Shown in pieces: positions 16,241 to 21,863 of a DNA stretch of 23,466 nucleotides. The DNA is taken from positions 1 through 23,466 of the forward strand of contig CAJUFK010000041.1 in assembly GCA_910585535.1 (NCBI GenBank), given 5' to 3'. The notes beneath the pieces were generated by a model, which worked only from the letters and a program-made list of their open reading frames with translations, was not told where the DNA came from and ran no database searches. A program made the position numbers and the translations under genes. Position 1 is the stretch's first letter; each line of letters starts with the position of its first letter. This stretch comes from an uncultured Angelakisella sp. (GTDB taxonomy: Bacteria > Bacillota > Clostridia > Oscillospirales > Ruminococcaceae).

Positions 16241-16268
16241 TATTCGTCCCGGATGCTAAAAACTAAAG
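16241..16268 (-). promoter_or_regulatory. Probable flagellar-sigma promoter of the flgM operon
   Basis: On the minus strand: CTTTAG (16268-16263), 16 bases, CGAATA (16246-16241). The same two boxes with the same spacing, and a shared CCGGGGG upstream, occur before the flagellin gene. The -10 region GACGAATA resembles GCCGATAT of sigma-28/SigD promoters; the -35 region is less like TAAA. The start codon lies 54 bp downstream. Confidence 0.6.
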
Positions 16269-16308
16269 TCCCCCGGAAAATTTCGCCCATCTCTTTCCAA
16301 AGAGGCCC

Positions 16309-16337
16309 TTGTCTGGAGGCCCTGAAAAGGGTATAAT
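16309..16337 (+). promoter_or_regulatory. Sigma-A promoter of the parA-comFB operon
   Basis: TTGTCT (16309-16314), a 17-bp spacer, then a perfect TATAAT (16332-16337), 42 bp before ATG 16379. It is divergent from the flgM promoter, with about 40 bp between the two -35 regions. Confidence 0.8.
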
Positions 16338-16378
16338 GGAAGCGAACATCAAAGCCAAGGCAAGGGGGATTTCTAGCA

Positions 16379-17146
16379 ATGCCAAAGATCCTTTGCGTTT
16401 CCAATCAAAAGGGCGGGGTGGGAAAGACAACCACCACCAACGCCCTGGCCATGGGCCTGCGCCGGATGGGGCGTCGGGTCCTCTGCGTGGATTTTGACCC
16501 CCAGGGAGACCTCTCTTTCGGCCTGCGGGCTGACAACCGGGTGGAGATGCAGAACTCGGTCTATCACGCCCTCAAGGGGGAGCTGCTGGCGGTGCAGACC
16601 ATCCAGCACACCCCTTTTTGCGATGTCATCCCTGCCAATATGCTCTTAAGCGGCATCGAGCTGGAGTTCACCGGCAAGGGCCGTGAGTATCTGCTCCGGG
16701 ACTGCCTTAAGCCGGTGCTGGGGCTTTATGACAACATTCTCATCGATTCCCCGCCGGCCCTGGGCATCCTCACCGTCAACGCCTTTACCGTGGCGGATTC
16801 GGTGCTGATGCCTGTTCAGCCCGATATTTTTTCTCTCCAGGGGTTGGTCCAGCTTAACGGCACCCTGGAGGAGGTCCGCCGCAAAAGCAACCCCAAGGTG
16901 GCGGCGGCGGGGGTGCTGCTTACCCGTTTCGTGGCCCGGGAAAAGGCAAGCCGGGTCATTCGGGAGGCCGGCGAGGACATCACCCGGCAGCTGGGGATTC
17001 CCCTGCTGGAAACCACCATCCGAAACAGCAGTGTCCTGACCACCGCCCAGATCAACCGGGTGGACCTGAACACCTTCCCCCGGAACAAGGCGGTACAGGA
17101 TTACCAAAATCTGCTGGATGAACTTATCCGCCGGGAGGTGCTGTAA
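16379..17146 (+). CDS. ParA/Soj-family ATPase (orphan)
   Basis: A 255-residue ParA-family ATPase. The deviant Walker A is KGGVGKTTT (11-19), with the signature lysine K11. Walker A' is VDFDPQGDLS (37-46) and Walker B LIDSPPALG (121-129, D123). These enzymes dimerise with ATP on DNA and position plasmids, chromosomes or protein complexes. There is no ParB or centromere-like array next to it, so a classical partition role is not supported. It is three bases from the comFB-type gene and divergent from flgM. Positioning a cyclic-nucleotide-linked or flagellar complex is a reasonable guess. AAGGGGG lies ten bases before ATG. Confidence 0.9.
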   Translation: MPKILCVSNQKGGVGKTTTTNALAMGLRRMGRRVLCVDFDPQGDLSFGLRADNRVEMQNSVYHALKGELLAVQTIQHTPFCDVIPANMLLSGIELEFTGKGREYLLRDCLKPVLGLYDNILIDSPPALGILTVNAFTVADSVLMPVQPDIFSLQGLVQLNGTLEEVRRKSNPKVAAAGVLLTRFVAREKASRVIREAGEDITRQLGIPLLETTIRNSSVLTTAQINRVDLNTFPRNKAVQDYQNLLDELIRREVL

Positions 17147-17149
17147 CAG

Positions 17150-17623
17150 ATGGCGGCCCAAAAGGAATTTGACAAGGAATACATCTTCAACCTGATTATG
17201 CCCACCGCTTCGGGGGAGCAAACAGAGGCGGCGGATCCCGTCCCTGCCCCGGAACCGGAGGCCCCCAAGGCCGCCCCCCAGGAGGCGGCGTCCCCGGACA
17301 GCCTCTCCCTGCTGCGGGAAAAGCTGAGCCAGGCCGCCCCCGCCCCGGTGCAGCTGCGCCCGGCCCGGGAGCAGGTGCTGGTGAACCTGGCGGAGCAGCT
17401 GGTGGCGGACCGTCTGGACGCGGTTTTTGACAAGTTCAACTGCTGCCGCTGTGACAAATGCCGCCGGGACGTAGCCGCCTATGCCCTTAATTCCATCCCC
17501 GCCCAGTACGTGGTGGCAATGCCGGAGGAGCTTCCCGGCCTGCTGGCCGCCGCCGAGACCAAGGAGATCGCCGGAGCCCTGGTGAAGGCCATCCTTTATG
17601 TCAAGGCCCATCCGAAGCACTAA
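17150..17623 (+). CDS. comFB: ComFB family protein
   Basis: A 157-residue protein. The N-terminal ~65 residues are Ala/Pro-rich and probably disordered. The C-terminal ~90 form a ComFB domain: EQVLVNLAEQLVADRLDAVF, then the cysteine cluster CCRCDKC (98-104), RRDVAAYALNSIPAQYVV, and a final helix ending ILYVKAHPKH. The four cysteines could bind a metal. ComFB proteins have been reported as cyclic-dinucleotide receptors, so a signalling role is plausible. In B. subtilis comFB also lies close to flgM, so the position is ancestral even though the ParA partner is not. The ribosome site GGGAGGTG lies in the 3' end of parA, indicating coupling. Confidence 0.88.
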   Translation: MAAQKEFDKEYIFNLIMPTASGEQTEAADPVPAPEPEAPKAAPQEAASPDSLSLLREKLSQAAPAPVQLRPAREQVLVNLAEQLVADRLDAVFDKFNCCRCDKCRRDVAAYALNSIPAQYVVAMPEELPGLLAAAETKEIAGALVKAILYVKAHPKH

Positions 17624-17631
17624 TCGCAGCC

Positions 17632-17655
17632 GGGCCGGGGCTTTCCCGGCCCTTT
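17632..17655 (+). terminator. Terminator after comFB
   Basis: GGGCCGGG (17632-17639) and CCCGGCCC (17645-17652) form an 8-bp stem followed by TTT. The rest of 17656-17771 has no gene; I could not find a convincing promoter for tatD there. Confidence 0.65.
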
Positions 17656-17771
17656 CGGTGCATTAAAAGCTGTACCAACAGCCGCCGCACCCATCCGGGC
17701 GGCAAAATTTCCGCCTGTCTGTGTACTTCGGCTAATGGTACGGCTTCTTAGAAATTTTAGGAGGTCCGCCC

Positions 17772-18557
17772 ATGGAAACCCTTACCGGGATCTTTGATTC
17801 CCACGCCCATTACGACGACCCGGCCTTTGATCCCGACCGGGAGGAGGTCCTGGCGGCCATCCGCCGCAGCGGGGTGGAAACCGTCCTGACCATTGGGGCG
17901 GACCTGGACAGCTCCCGGGCCGCCCTGGCTTTGGCGGAACGCCATCCCTTCCTTTGGGCCGCCGTTGGGGTCCATCCCCACGGGGCGGGGGAACTCCCCG
18001 GGGACTGGCTGGAGCAGCTGGAGGCCCTGGCGGCCTCCCCCCGGGTGCTGGCCATTGGGGAGATCGGTTACGACTACCACTACGACCTCCAGTGGAAGGA
18101 GGCCCAAAAGACCGTCTTTCGTGCCCAGCTGGAGCTGGCCGCCCGGCTGGACCTTCCGGTTATCATCCACGACCGGGAGGCCCACGGGGACACCATGGAC
18201 CTGCTGCGGGAGTACCGCCCCCGGGGGGTGGTACACTGCTTTTCCGGCTCCGCCCAGATGGCCCGGGAGGTGGTGGCCCTGGGGATGTTTGTAGGCTTTA
18301 CCGGGGTTGTCACCTTCAAGAACGCCCGCCGCGCCCTGGAGGCCGCCGCCGTGGTGCCTTTGGACCGCCTGCTGGTGGAAACCGACTGCCCCTACATGGC
18401 CCCGGAGCCCTTCCGCGGGAAGCGATGCGACAGCTCCCTTCTCCCCTGCACCATCGCCAAGCTGGCAGAGATCAAGGGGATCTCCCCCCAGGCCCTTACA
18501 GACGCCGCCGCAGAGAACGCCCGGCGGCTGTTTGGATGTCCACGGTCTTCCTGCTGA
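17772..18557 (+). CDS. tatD: TatD family metal-dependent hydrolase
   Basis: A 261-residue TIM-barrel metal-dependent nuclease of the TatD/YcfH family (3'-5' exonuclease activity in characterised members). Metal ligands: H11 and H13 in DSHAHYDD, E97 in GEIGYDYHYD, H133 in IIHDRE, H155 in HCFSGS and D205 in ETDCPYMAPEPF. RGKRCDSS replaces the more common RGKRNEP. The length is normal. AGGAGG lies seven bases before ATG. It is a single gene; its stop is followed within 28 bp by the first toxin promoter, and no clear terminator separates them. Confidence 0.93.
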   Translation: METLTGIFDSHAHYDDPAFDPDREEVLAAIRRSGVETVLTIGADLDSSRAALALAERHPFLWAAVGVHPHGAGELPGDWLEQLEALAASPRVLAIGEIGYDYHYDLQWKEAQKTVFRAQLELAARLDLPVIIHDREAHGDTMDLLREYRPRGVVHCFSGSAQMAREVVALGMFVGFTGVVTFKNARRALEAAAVVPLDRLLVETDCPYMAPEPFRGKRCDSSLLPCTIAKLAEIKGISPQALTDAAAENARRLFGCPRSSC

Positions 18558-18584
18558 GCCTTATCCGAAAAAAAACCGCGAACC

Positions 18585-18613
18585 TTGTCAAAGGCCCGCG
18601 GATATGGTATGAT
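18585..18613 (+). promoter_or_regulatory. Promoter of toxin mRNA 1
   Basis: TTGTCA (18585-18590), 17 bp, TATGAT (18608-18613). The predicted transcript starts at about 18620, exactly at GGCACTGCC, as for toxin copy 2. A CCGCG/CGCGG inverted repeat spans the -35 box. Confidence 0.75.
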
Positions 18614-18619
18614 AACAAT

Positions 18620-18732
18620 GGCACTGCCAGAAAACGGTAGGCGGCAGCCCCCTGCGGCACTTTACATAGATGCCCGGGGGACGCAAGATCTTTTTGCCCC
18701 CGGAGGTTTGTCCGAAAGGGGGGACGCAAAAA
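18620..18732 (+). promoter_or_regulatory. Structured leader of toxin mRNA 1 with ribosome-site sequestering hairpin
   Basis: The leader starts with GGCACTGCC (18620-18628) and GGCAGCCCCC (18643-18652), which are complementary to the 3' end of the same mRNA (18869-18893). TTTTTGC plus CCCC (18691-18701) can pair with the SD and start region GGGGGGACGCAAAAA (18718-18732). The same C-tract can instead pair with an upstream direct copy GGGGGACGCAA (18676-18686). The two folds exclude each other. Confidence 0.65.
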
Positions 18733-18821
18733 TGGTATCGTTTAGTGAATTATTTCAGTTCACCATGATTATCATTAGCGTTGTTGGTCTATGCCTGGCA
18801 TATTCCAACAAAAAGAAATAA
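18732..18821 (+). CDS. Type I toxin-like hydrophobic peptide, copy 1 (29 aa)
   Basis: A 29-residue peptide beginning MVSFSELFQFTM, with one transmembrane helix (about 10-24: FTMIIISVVGLCLAY) and the basic tail SNKKK. This is the layout of TxpA/BsrG and putative holin-like type I toxins, which insert into the membrane. ATG 18732 follows GGGGGG by eight bases. Support comes from the second copy at 21552, which has a similar sequence, the same SD spacing and the same flanking elements. An antisense promoter lies at 18907-18934 on the other strand. Toxicity itself is inferred. Confidence 0.75.
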   Translation: MVSFSELFQFTMIIISVVGLCLAYSNKKK

Positions 18822-18900
18822 CCGCCCACTCCTGCTAAAAGTATGCGGTTAATTCTTTTCACTTTTCAGGGGGCGCCGTCTATCGGCAGTGCCTTCCTTT
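18805..18900 (-). ncRNA. Predicted antitoxin RNA 1 (antisense to toxin 1 3' end)
   Basis: The promoter on the minus strand is TTGCAT (18934-18929), 16 bp, TATAAT (18912-18907), giving a start near 18900. The RNA begins with GGCACTGCC and a GCC/GGC hairpin. It ends at the stem TAACCGC...GCGGTTA (18851-18819) followed by TTTCTTTTT (18818-18810), the complement of the toxin's lysine codons. The ~95-nt RNA overlaps the last toxin codons and the whole 3' UTR, as RatA and SR4 do with TxpA and BsrG. Confidence 0.7.
18819..18859 (+). terminator. Hairpin at the stop codon of toxin 1 (bidirectional)
   Basis: TAACCGC (18819-18825) includes the stop codon and pairs with GCGGTTA (18845-18851); ATTCTTTT follows on the plus strand. 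On the other strand it terminates the antitoxin RNA. Confidence 0.65.
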
Positions 18901-18906
18901 ATTTCC

Positions 18907-18934
18907 ATTATACCATGTTTCCGGGAAAATGCAA
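18907..18934 (-). promoter_or_regulatory. Promoter of antitoxin RNA 1
   Basis: Minus strand TTGCAT-N16-TATAAT. The -10 is perfect, stronger than the toxin promoter's TATGAT, as expected for an excess of antitoxin. Confidence 0.75.
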
Positions 18935-18943
18935 GCCTAAAAC

Positions 18944-18980
18944 ACAGGGACCCCGCCAAAAGACGGGATCCCTGTTGTTT
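18944..18980 (-). terminator. Probable flagellin terminator (bidirectional)
   Basis: ACAGGGA (18944-18950) with TCCCTGT (18969-18975), plus CCCG (18952-18955) with CGGG (18964-18967), form one stem with a single mismatch. The minus-strand 3' side runs into GTTTTAGG and the plus-strand side into TGTTTTG. A repeat copy separates it from the flagellin stop codon. Confidence 0.65.
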
Positions 18981-19018
18981 TGTAAGAACGGATGAATCCA
19001 AACCAGGACAAAACCCCG

Positions 19019-19106
19019 TTCCGACTCCAGGCAGTACCCACCGGGCCCCGCCGCGTCAAGCCGCGGAGCGCCGGGTAGGGTGTGCCAGCGGGTGCTAACC
19101 CGCCCG
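19019..19106 (-). repeat. Dispersed GC-rich palindromic repeat, copy 4
   Basis: In minus orientation: GCGGGTTAGCACCCGC, GGCACACCCTACCCGG, a CGCTCCGCGG core and TGCCTGGAGTCGGAACG. It begins three bases after the flagellin stop codon and lies between it and the presumed terminator. Confidence 0.75.
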
Positions 19107-19109
19107 GCC

Positions 19110-21203
19110 TTACTGGAGGAGCTGGAGGACGCTCTGGGGCTGCTGGTTGGCCTGGGCCAGCATGGCCTGGGCGGACTGAACCAGCACGTTCATCTTGGTG
19201 TAGTTCATCATTTCCTTGGCCATATCGGTGTCACGGATACGGCTGTTGGCGGCAGACAGGTTCTCAACCGCAACGTCCAGGTTGTTGATGGTGTGCTCCA
19301 GACGGTTCTGGAGGGCGCCCATCCCGGCCCGGGCGGTGGAAACGGTGTTGATGGCAGTCTTGATCTTGTCGATGGACTGGCTGGCAAGGGTTTCGCTGGT
19401 GATCTTAATGTTATCCAGGCCAAGGCCCTTGGCGCTCATGTCGGCAACGGCAACGGTCATCTTGTTGAAAGCGTCCGCAGTGTCGCCGATCTGGAGGGTC
19501 AGGCCGCCGCCGATGATGGCGGGGGCGTCCTTGCCGGCGGCGGCAGTGATGGTCAGCACGTCGCCGTTGGCGGTGGCGGTGAGGTTGTCGTTGGCCAGCT
19601 TGGCGATCAGGTTGTTGACCGCATCGGCGTTGTTCTCGCCCAGAAGCACTTCCACCTTGTTGGGGTCGGTGCTGGGGGTGGTGCTGGCTTCCTTCACAAA
19701 GGTATAGGTCTTGTCGCCGATCTTGATGGCGTCGCCAGAGCTGATCTTGGAGGCGTCAACAGTCAGATCGATGGAGGCGCCGGTCCCGGCCTTGTTGGCA
19801 GAGAACAGAGCGGTCAACTTATCGTAGGTGGTGTAGGGAGCGTTGGCGCCGTTGTTGTAATCCGCAACAGTCTGGTCGACCTTGATCTTGCCAGCGCCAG
19901 CATCGGTGATCTCAAAGTGGCCAGTCAGCTTGCCGGACAGCTGGGCGGCGGCGGCAGCGGCGTACTCGGCGGTAGTCGGAGTCGCACCAGCGCCCTTTAC
20001 GCCGCTCAGGTCGATGACATCGCCCTCATAGGAACTGTTGGCATCCAGCTTGAAGGTAAAGGTCTTGCCATCGATGGTCAGCTGGGAGCCGTCCTTGAAC
20101 AGATCAGCCATCTGGGTGAGATCCAGTTCGATACCGGCACGCTGGCCCTTGACTTCCTTCTCGGCCTTCGTAACGTTATCCAGACCATGGTAGGGAGCGC
20201 CTGCTTCGGTAACGCCGGTACCGGTTACTGTGACCTTCACCTCATTGCCCAACTTGGTATTGATGTTCAGCATGGTGTCGGTGATGACGTCAGTCGCCTT
20301 GGCAGTAGCACCGTTGTTGGTGTCGCCGGCATAGGTAAAGCTGATCCGTGTCCCGTCCAGAGTGGCCTTATAAACCGCGCCATCAATGACAACGTGCTTT
20401 TCCGTAGCAGTGTCAGCCGGAGCGCCGGTACCACCAGCCCAGTTGTTAGCGTTATCGAAGATGGACTTGGCAATATCGGAACCGGTGTACTTCTTCTGGT
20501 TGGCAGCCACGCTACCGTCGATCGTAGCGGACTCCAGGGCCTTGCCAGCAACGGTAACGCTGAACTTCGTGTTAGCTACACCGGCAGCGCCGATCTCAGC
20601 AGTGTAGTCGGCCAGGTCTACAACAAAGGACGCGCCCTGCTGAGCCTTTCCGGCGGTGTTCAGGTGCAGTTTGGCGGTGTCAGTCGAGGTGCTTGCGGGC
20701 AGGCCAGCAATGGTGATCTTGGCACCGGCAGCGGCATCGGTGGTGTTGCCAATGGTGAACGCGTCCTTGTTCAGGCCCATGGTGCCATCCAGCAGACGGG
20801 TGCCGTTGAAGTTGGCGGACTGGGAGATACGATCGATTTCGTCCAGCAGGGCGTCCACTTCGTCCTGGAGAGCGTCGCGCTCGGTGCTGGTGTAGGTGCC
20901 GTTGGCGGACTTGGTAGCCAGCTCCACCATACGGTTGAGCATGGAGTGGACCTCGGTGAGGTTGCCCTCGGCGGTCTGGATCAGGCTGATGCCGTCCTGG
21001 GCGTTGGCGGACGCAGTTTCAAGACCGGTGATCTGCGCCTTCATCTTCTCGCTGATGGCGAGACCGGCAGCATCATCACCAGCCCGGTTGATCCGGAAGC
21101 CGGAGGACAGTTTTTCCAGAGACTTTGCAACGGCAGAATTGTTCATGCCCAACTGACGATAAGCGTTGAGCGCCATAGTGTTAGTTCTTACGACCATTCC
21201 CAT
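19110..21203 (-). CDS. hag: Flagellin with large hypervariable domain
   Basis: A 697-residue flagellin, the filament subunit, exported by the flagellar type III system. The N-terminal D0/D1 is conserved: MALNAYRQLGMNNSAVAKSL, EKLSSGFRINRAGDDAAGLA, then LNRMVELATKSANGT (89-103), where R91 matches the arginine of the TLR5-binding helix. Residues ~150-590 are a large, Thr/Ala-rich variable domain with repeated strands such as IDGKTFTFK and IGDKTYTFVK. The C terminus is canonical: LQNRLEHTINNLDVAVENLS, ANSRIRDTDMAKEMMNYTKM and a final SVLQLLQ. ATG 21203 follows AAGGAGG by seven bases; a second ATG two codons later is possible. Expression is probably controlled by a flagellar sigma promoter and by CsrA. 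Confidence 0.96.
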   Translation of the reverse strand: MGMVVRTNTMALNAYRQLGMNNSAVAKSLEKLSSGFRINRAGDDAAGLAISEKMKAQITGLETASANAQDGISLIQTAEGNLTEVHSMLNRMVELATKSANGTYTSTERDALQDEVDALLDEIDRISQSANFNGTRLLDGTMGLNKDAFTIGNTTDAAAGAKITIAGLPASTSTDTAKLHLNTAGKAQQGASFVVDLADYTAEIGAAGVANTKFSVTVAGKALESATIDGSVAANQKKYTGSDIAKSIFDNANNWAGGTGAPADTATEKHVVIDGAVYKATLDGTRISFTYAGDTNNGATAKATDVITDTMLNINTKLGNEVKVTVTGTGVTEAGAPYHGLDNVTKAEKEVKGQRAGIELDLTQMADLFKDGSQLTIDGKTFTFKLDANSSYEGDVIDLSGVKGAGATPTTAEYAAAAAAQLSGKLTGHFEITDAGAGKIKVDQTVADYNNGANAPYTTYDKLTALFSANKAGTGASIDLTVDASKISSGDAIKIGDKTYTFVKEASTTPSTDPNKVEVLLGENNADAVNNLIAKLANDNLTATANGDVLTITAAAGKDAPAIIGGGLTLQIGDTADAFNKMTVAVADMSAKGLGLDNIKITSETLASQSIDKIKTAINTVSTARAGMGALQNRLEHTINNLDVAVENLSAANSRIRDTDMAKEMMNYTKMNVLVQSAQAMLAQANQQPQSVLQLLQ

Positions 21204-21209
21204 GGTGAA

Positions 21210-21243
21210 ACCTCCTTGTATTTGGCAGCTCCATCCTTGGAGC
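21210..21243 (-). promoter_or_regulatory. Two predicted CsrA-binding sites in the flagellin leader
   Basis: Site 1 is the hairpin GCTCCA-AGGA-TGGAGC (21243-21228, minus strand), with AGGA in the four-base loop. Site 2 is ATACAAGGAGGT (21221-21210), covering the Shine-Dalgarno sequence and matching 11 of 12 positions of the CsrA consensus RUACARGGAUGU. Only six bases separate the two. This is the arrangement known for B. subtilis hag, where CsrA bound to both sites blocks ribosomes. Confidence 0.8.
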
Positions 21244-21347
21244 CGCGCCTTTTGTTGTGCTTCCTCCACCATTCCCTGCGGGCCCGGCGGGGTCCGGCCT
21301 TGGAAGCTTTTGGCGAAGCAAACCTTGTGATTTGCTTTCGATACCTA

Positions 21348-21375
21348 TATTCGCCACGCCCCCGGAAAACTAAAG
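21348..21375 (-). promoter_or_regulatory. Probable flagellar-sigma promoter of flagellin
   Basis: Minus strand CTTTAG (21375-21370), 16 bases, CGAATA (21353-21348), with CCGGGGG upstream, matching the flgM promoter. It gives a leader of about 140 nt. The interval 21376-21438 contains a strong CCGGAGGAAAAA/TTTTTTCCGG palindrome but no gene. Confidence 0.6.
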
Positions 21376-21438
21376 CCCCCGGAGGAAAAATTTTTTCCGG
21401 GGGGCAATTTTCGGGGTGATATGTCCATGCAAAAGGGC

Positions 21439-21467
21439 TTGCAATTTCTGGTTCGGCTTGCTATAAT
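21439..21467 (+). promoter_or_regulatory. Promoter of antitoxin RNA 2
   Basis: TTGCAA (21439-21444), 17 bp, perfect TATAAT (21462-21467). The -35 and the TTT start of the spacer match the antitoxin 1 promoter. Confidence 0.8.
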
Positions 21468-21473
21468 AAAGTC

Positions 21474-21566
21474 AAAAGGTGGCACTGCCGGTGGACGGCA
21501 GCCCCCTAGTTAGTTACGTGAAGTAACCGCTTTGGTTTGGGCGCCGGGCGGTTACTTCCTTTTATT
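21474..21566 (+). ncRNA. Predicted antitoxin RNA 2 (antisense to toxin 2 3' end)
   Basis: A ~90-nt RNA starting near 21474, with a 5' hairpin CTGCCG-TCCAC-like loop-CGGCAG (21485-21501 region). It ends at a 10-bp perfect terminator stem, AAGTAACCGC (21521-21530) with GCGGTTACTT (21548-21557), followed by CCTTTTATT. The T tract is the complement of the toxin's basic codons. It overlaps the toxin 2 stop and 3' UTR. The layout equals that of copy 1. Confidence 0.72.
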
Positions 21567-21635
21567 GGCCATTACCAGGCCGATGACGCCAATAATAACG
21601 AGACAAAAGGCAAAGAGCCCCTCATAAGTTACCAC
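21552..21635 (-). CDS. Type I toxin-like hydrophobic peptide, copy 2 (27 aa)
   Basis: A 27-residue peptide with a GTG start: MVTYEGLFAF, a transmembrane helix CLVIIGVIGLVMA and the basic tail NKRK. The opening resembles MSTYESL/MTVYESL of TxpA and BsrG, known type I toxins. GGGGGG (21649-21644) lies eight bases before GTG, as in copy 1. It is too short for ordinary gene finders. The matching copy at 18732, antisense promoter, structured leader and complementary mRNA ends support it. Toxicity is inferred from the family. Confidence 0.75.
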   Translation of the reverse strand: MVTYEGLFAFCLVIIGVIGLVMANKRK

Positions 21636-21643
21636 AGCACCAA

Positions 21644-21753
21644 CCCCCCTTCGTAAAAACTCCAGGGGAATATCCAGTTTTTCGCCCCTGTGTATCTATG
21701 GAAACGCTATGGGAATAGATCTTGGGGGCTGCCGCCTACCGTTTGGCAGTGCC
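21644..21753 (-). promoter_or_regulatory. Structured leader of toxin mRNA 2
   Basis: It starts at GGCACTGCC (21753-21745), then GGCAGCCCCC (21733-21724); both are perfectly complementary to the 3' part of the same mRNA (21506-21497 and 21489-21481). CCCC (21668-21665) can pair with the SD tract GGGGGG (21649-21644) or with an upstream GGGG (21688-21685), giving the same on/off arrangement as copy 1. Confidence 0.6.
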
Positions 21754-21759
21754 ACCATT

Positions 21760-21788
21760 ATTTTATCATGTTCATCAGTCTTTGACAA
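21760..21788 (-). promoter_or_regulatory. Promoter of toxin mRNA 2
   Basis: Minus strand TTGTCA (21788-21783), 17 bp, TAAAAT (21765-21760). It has the same -35 as toxin 1, and the predicted start falls again at GGCACTGCC. Confidence 0.75.
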
Positions 21789-21826
21789 GATTTGGATCGT
21801 CTTTTCACAAGAAAGATTGCTCAAAC

Positions 21827-21860
21827 CCGCCCCTCTGCCAAAGGACCGGCAGGGGGGCGG
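21827..21860 (-). terminator. Terminator of the GNAT gene
   Basis: CCGCCCCTCTGCC (21827-21839) and GGCAGGGGGGCGG (21848-21860) form a 13-bp stem with one imperfect pair, just after the GNAT stop. The T tract is short (GTTTG). Confidence 0.6.
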
Positions 21861-21863
21861 ACT

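Noticed and set aside
16379..17146. Chromosome or plasmid partition locus (parAB)
   Set aside because: No ParB gene and no parS-like sites seen; the partner gene is a ComFB protein.
19080..21419. 779-aa plus-strand ORF opposite flagellin
   Set aside because: Shadow of flagellin; it also crosses a repeat element and the flagellin promoter.
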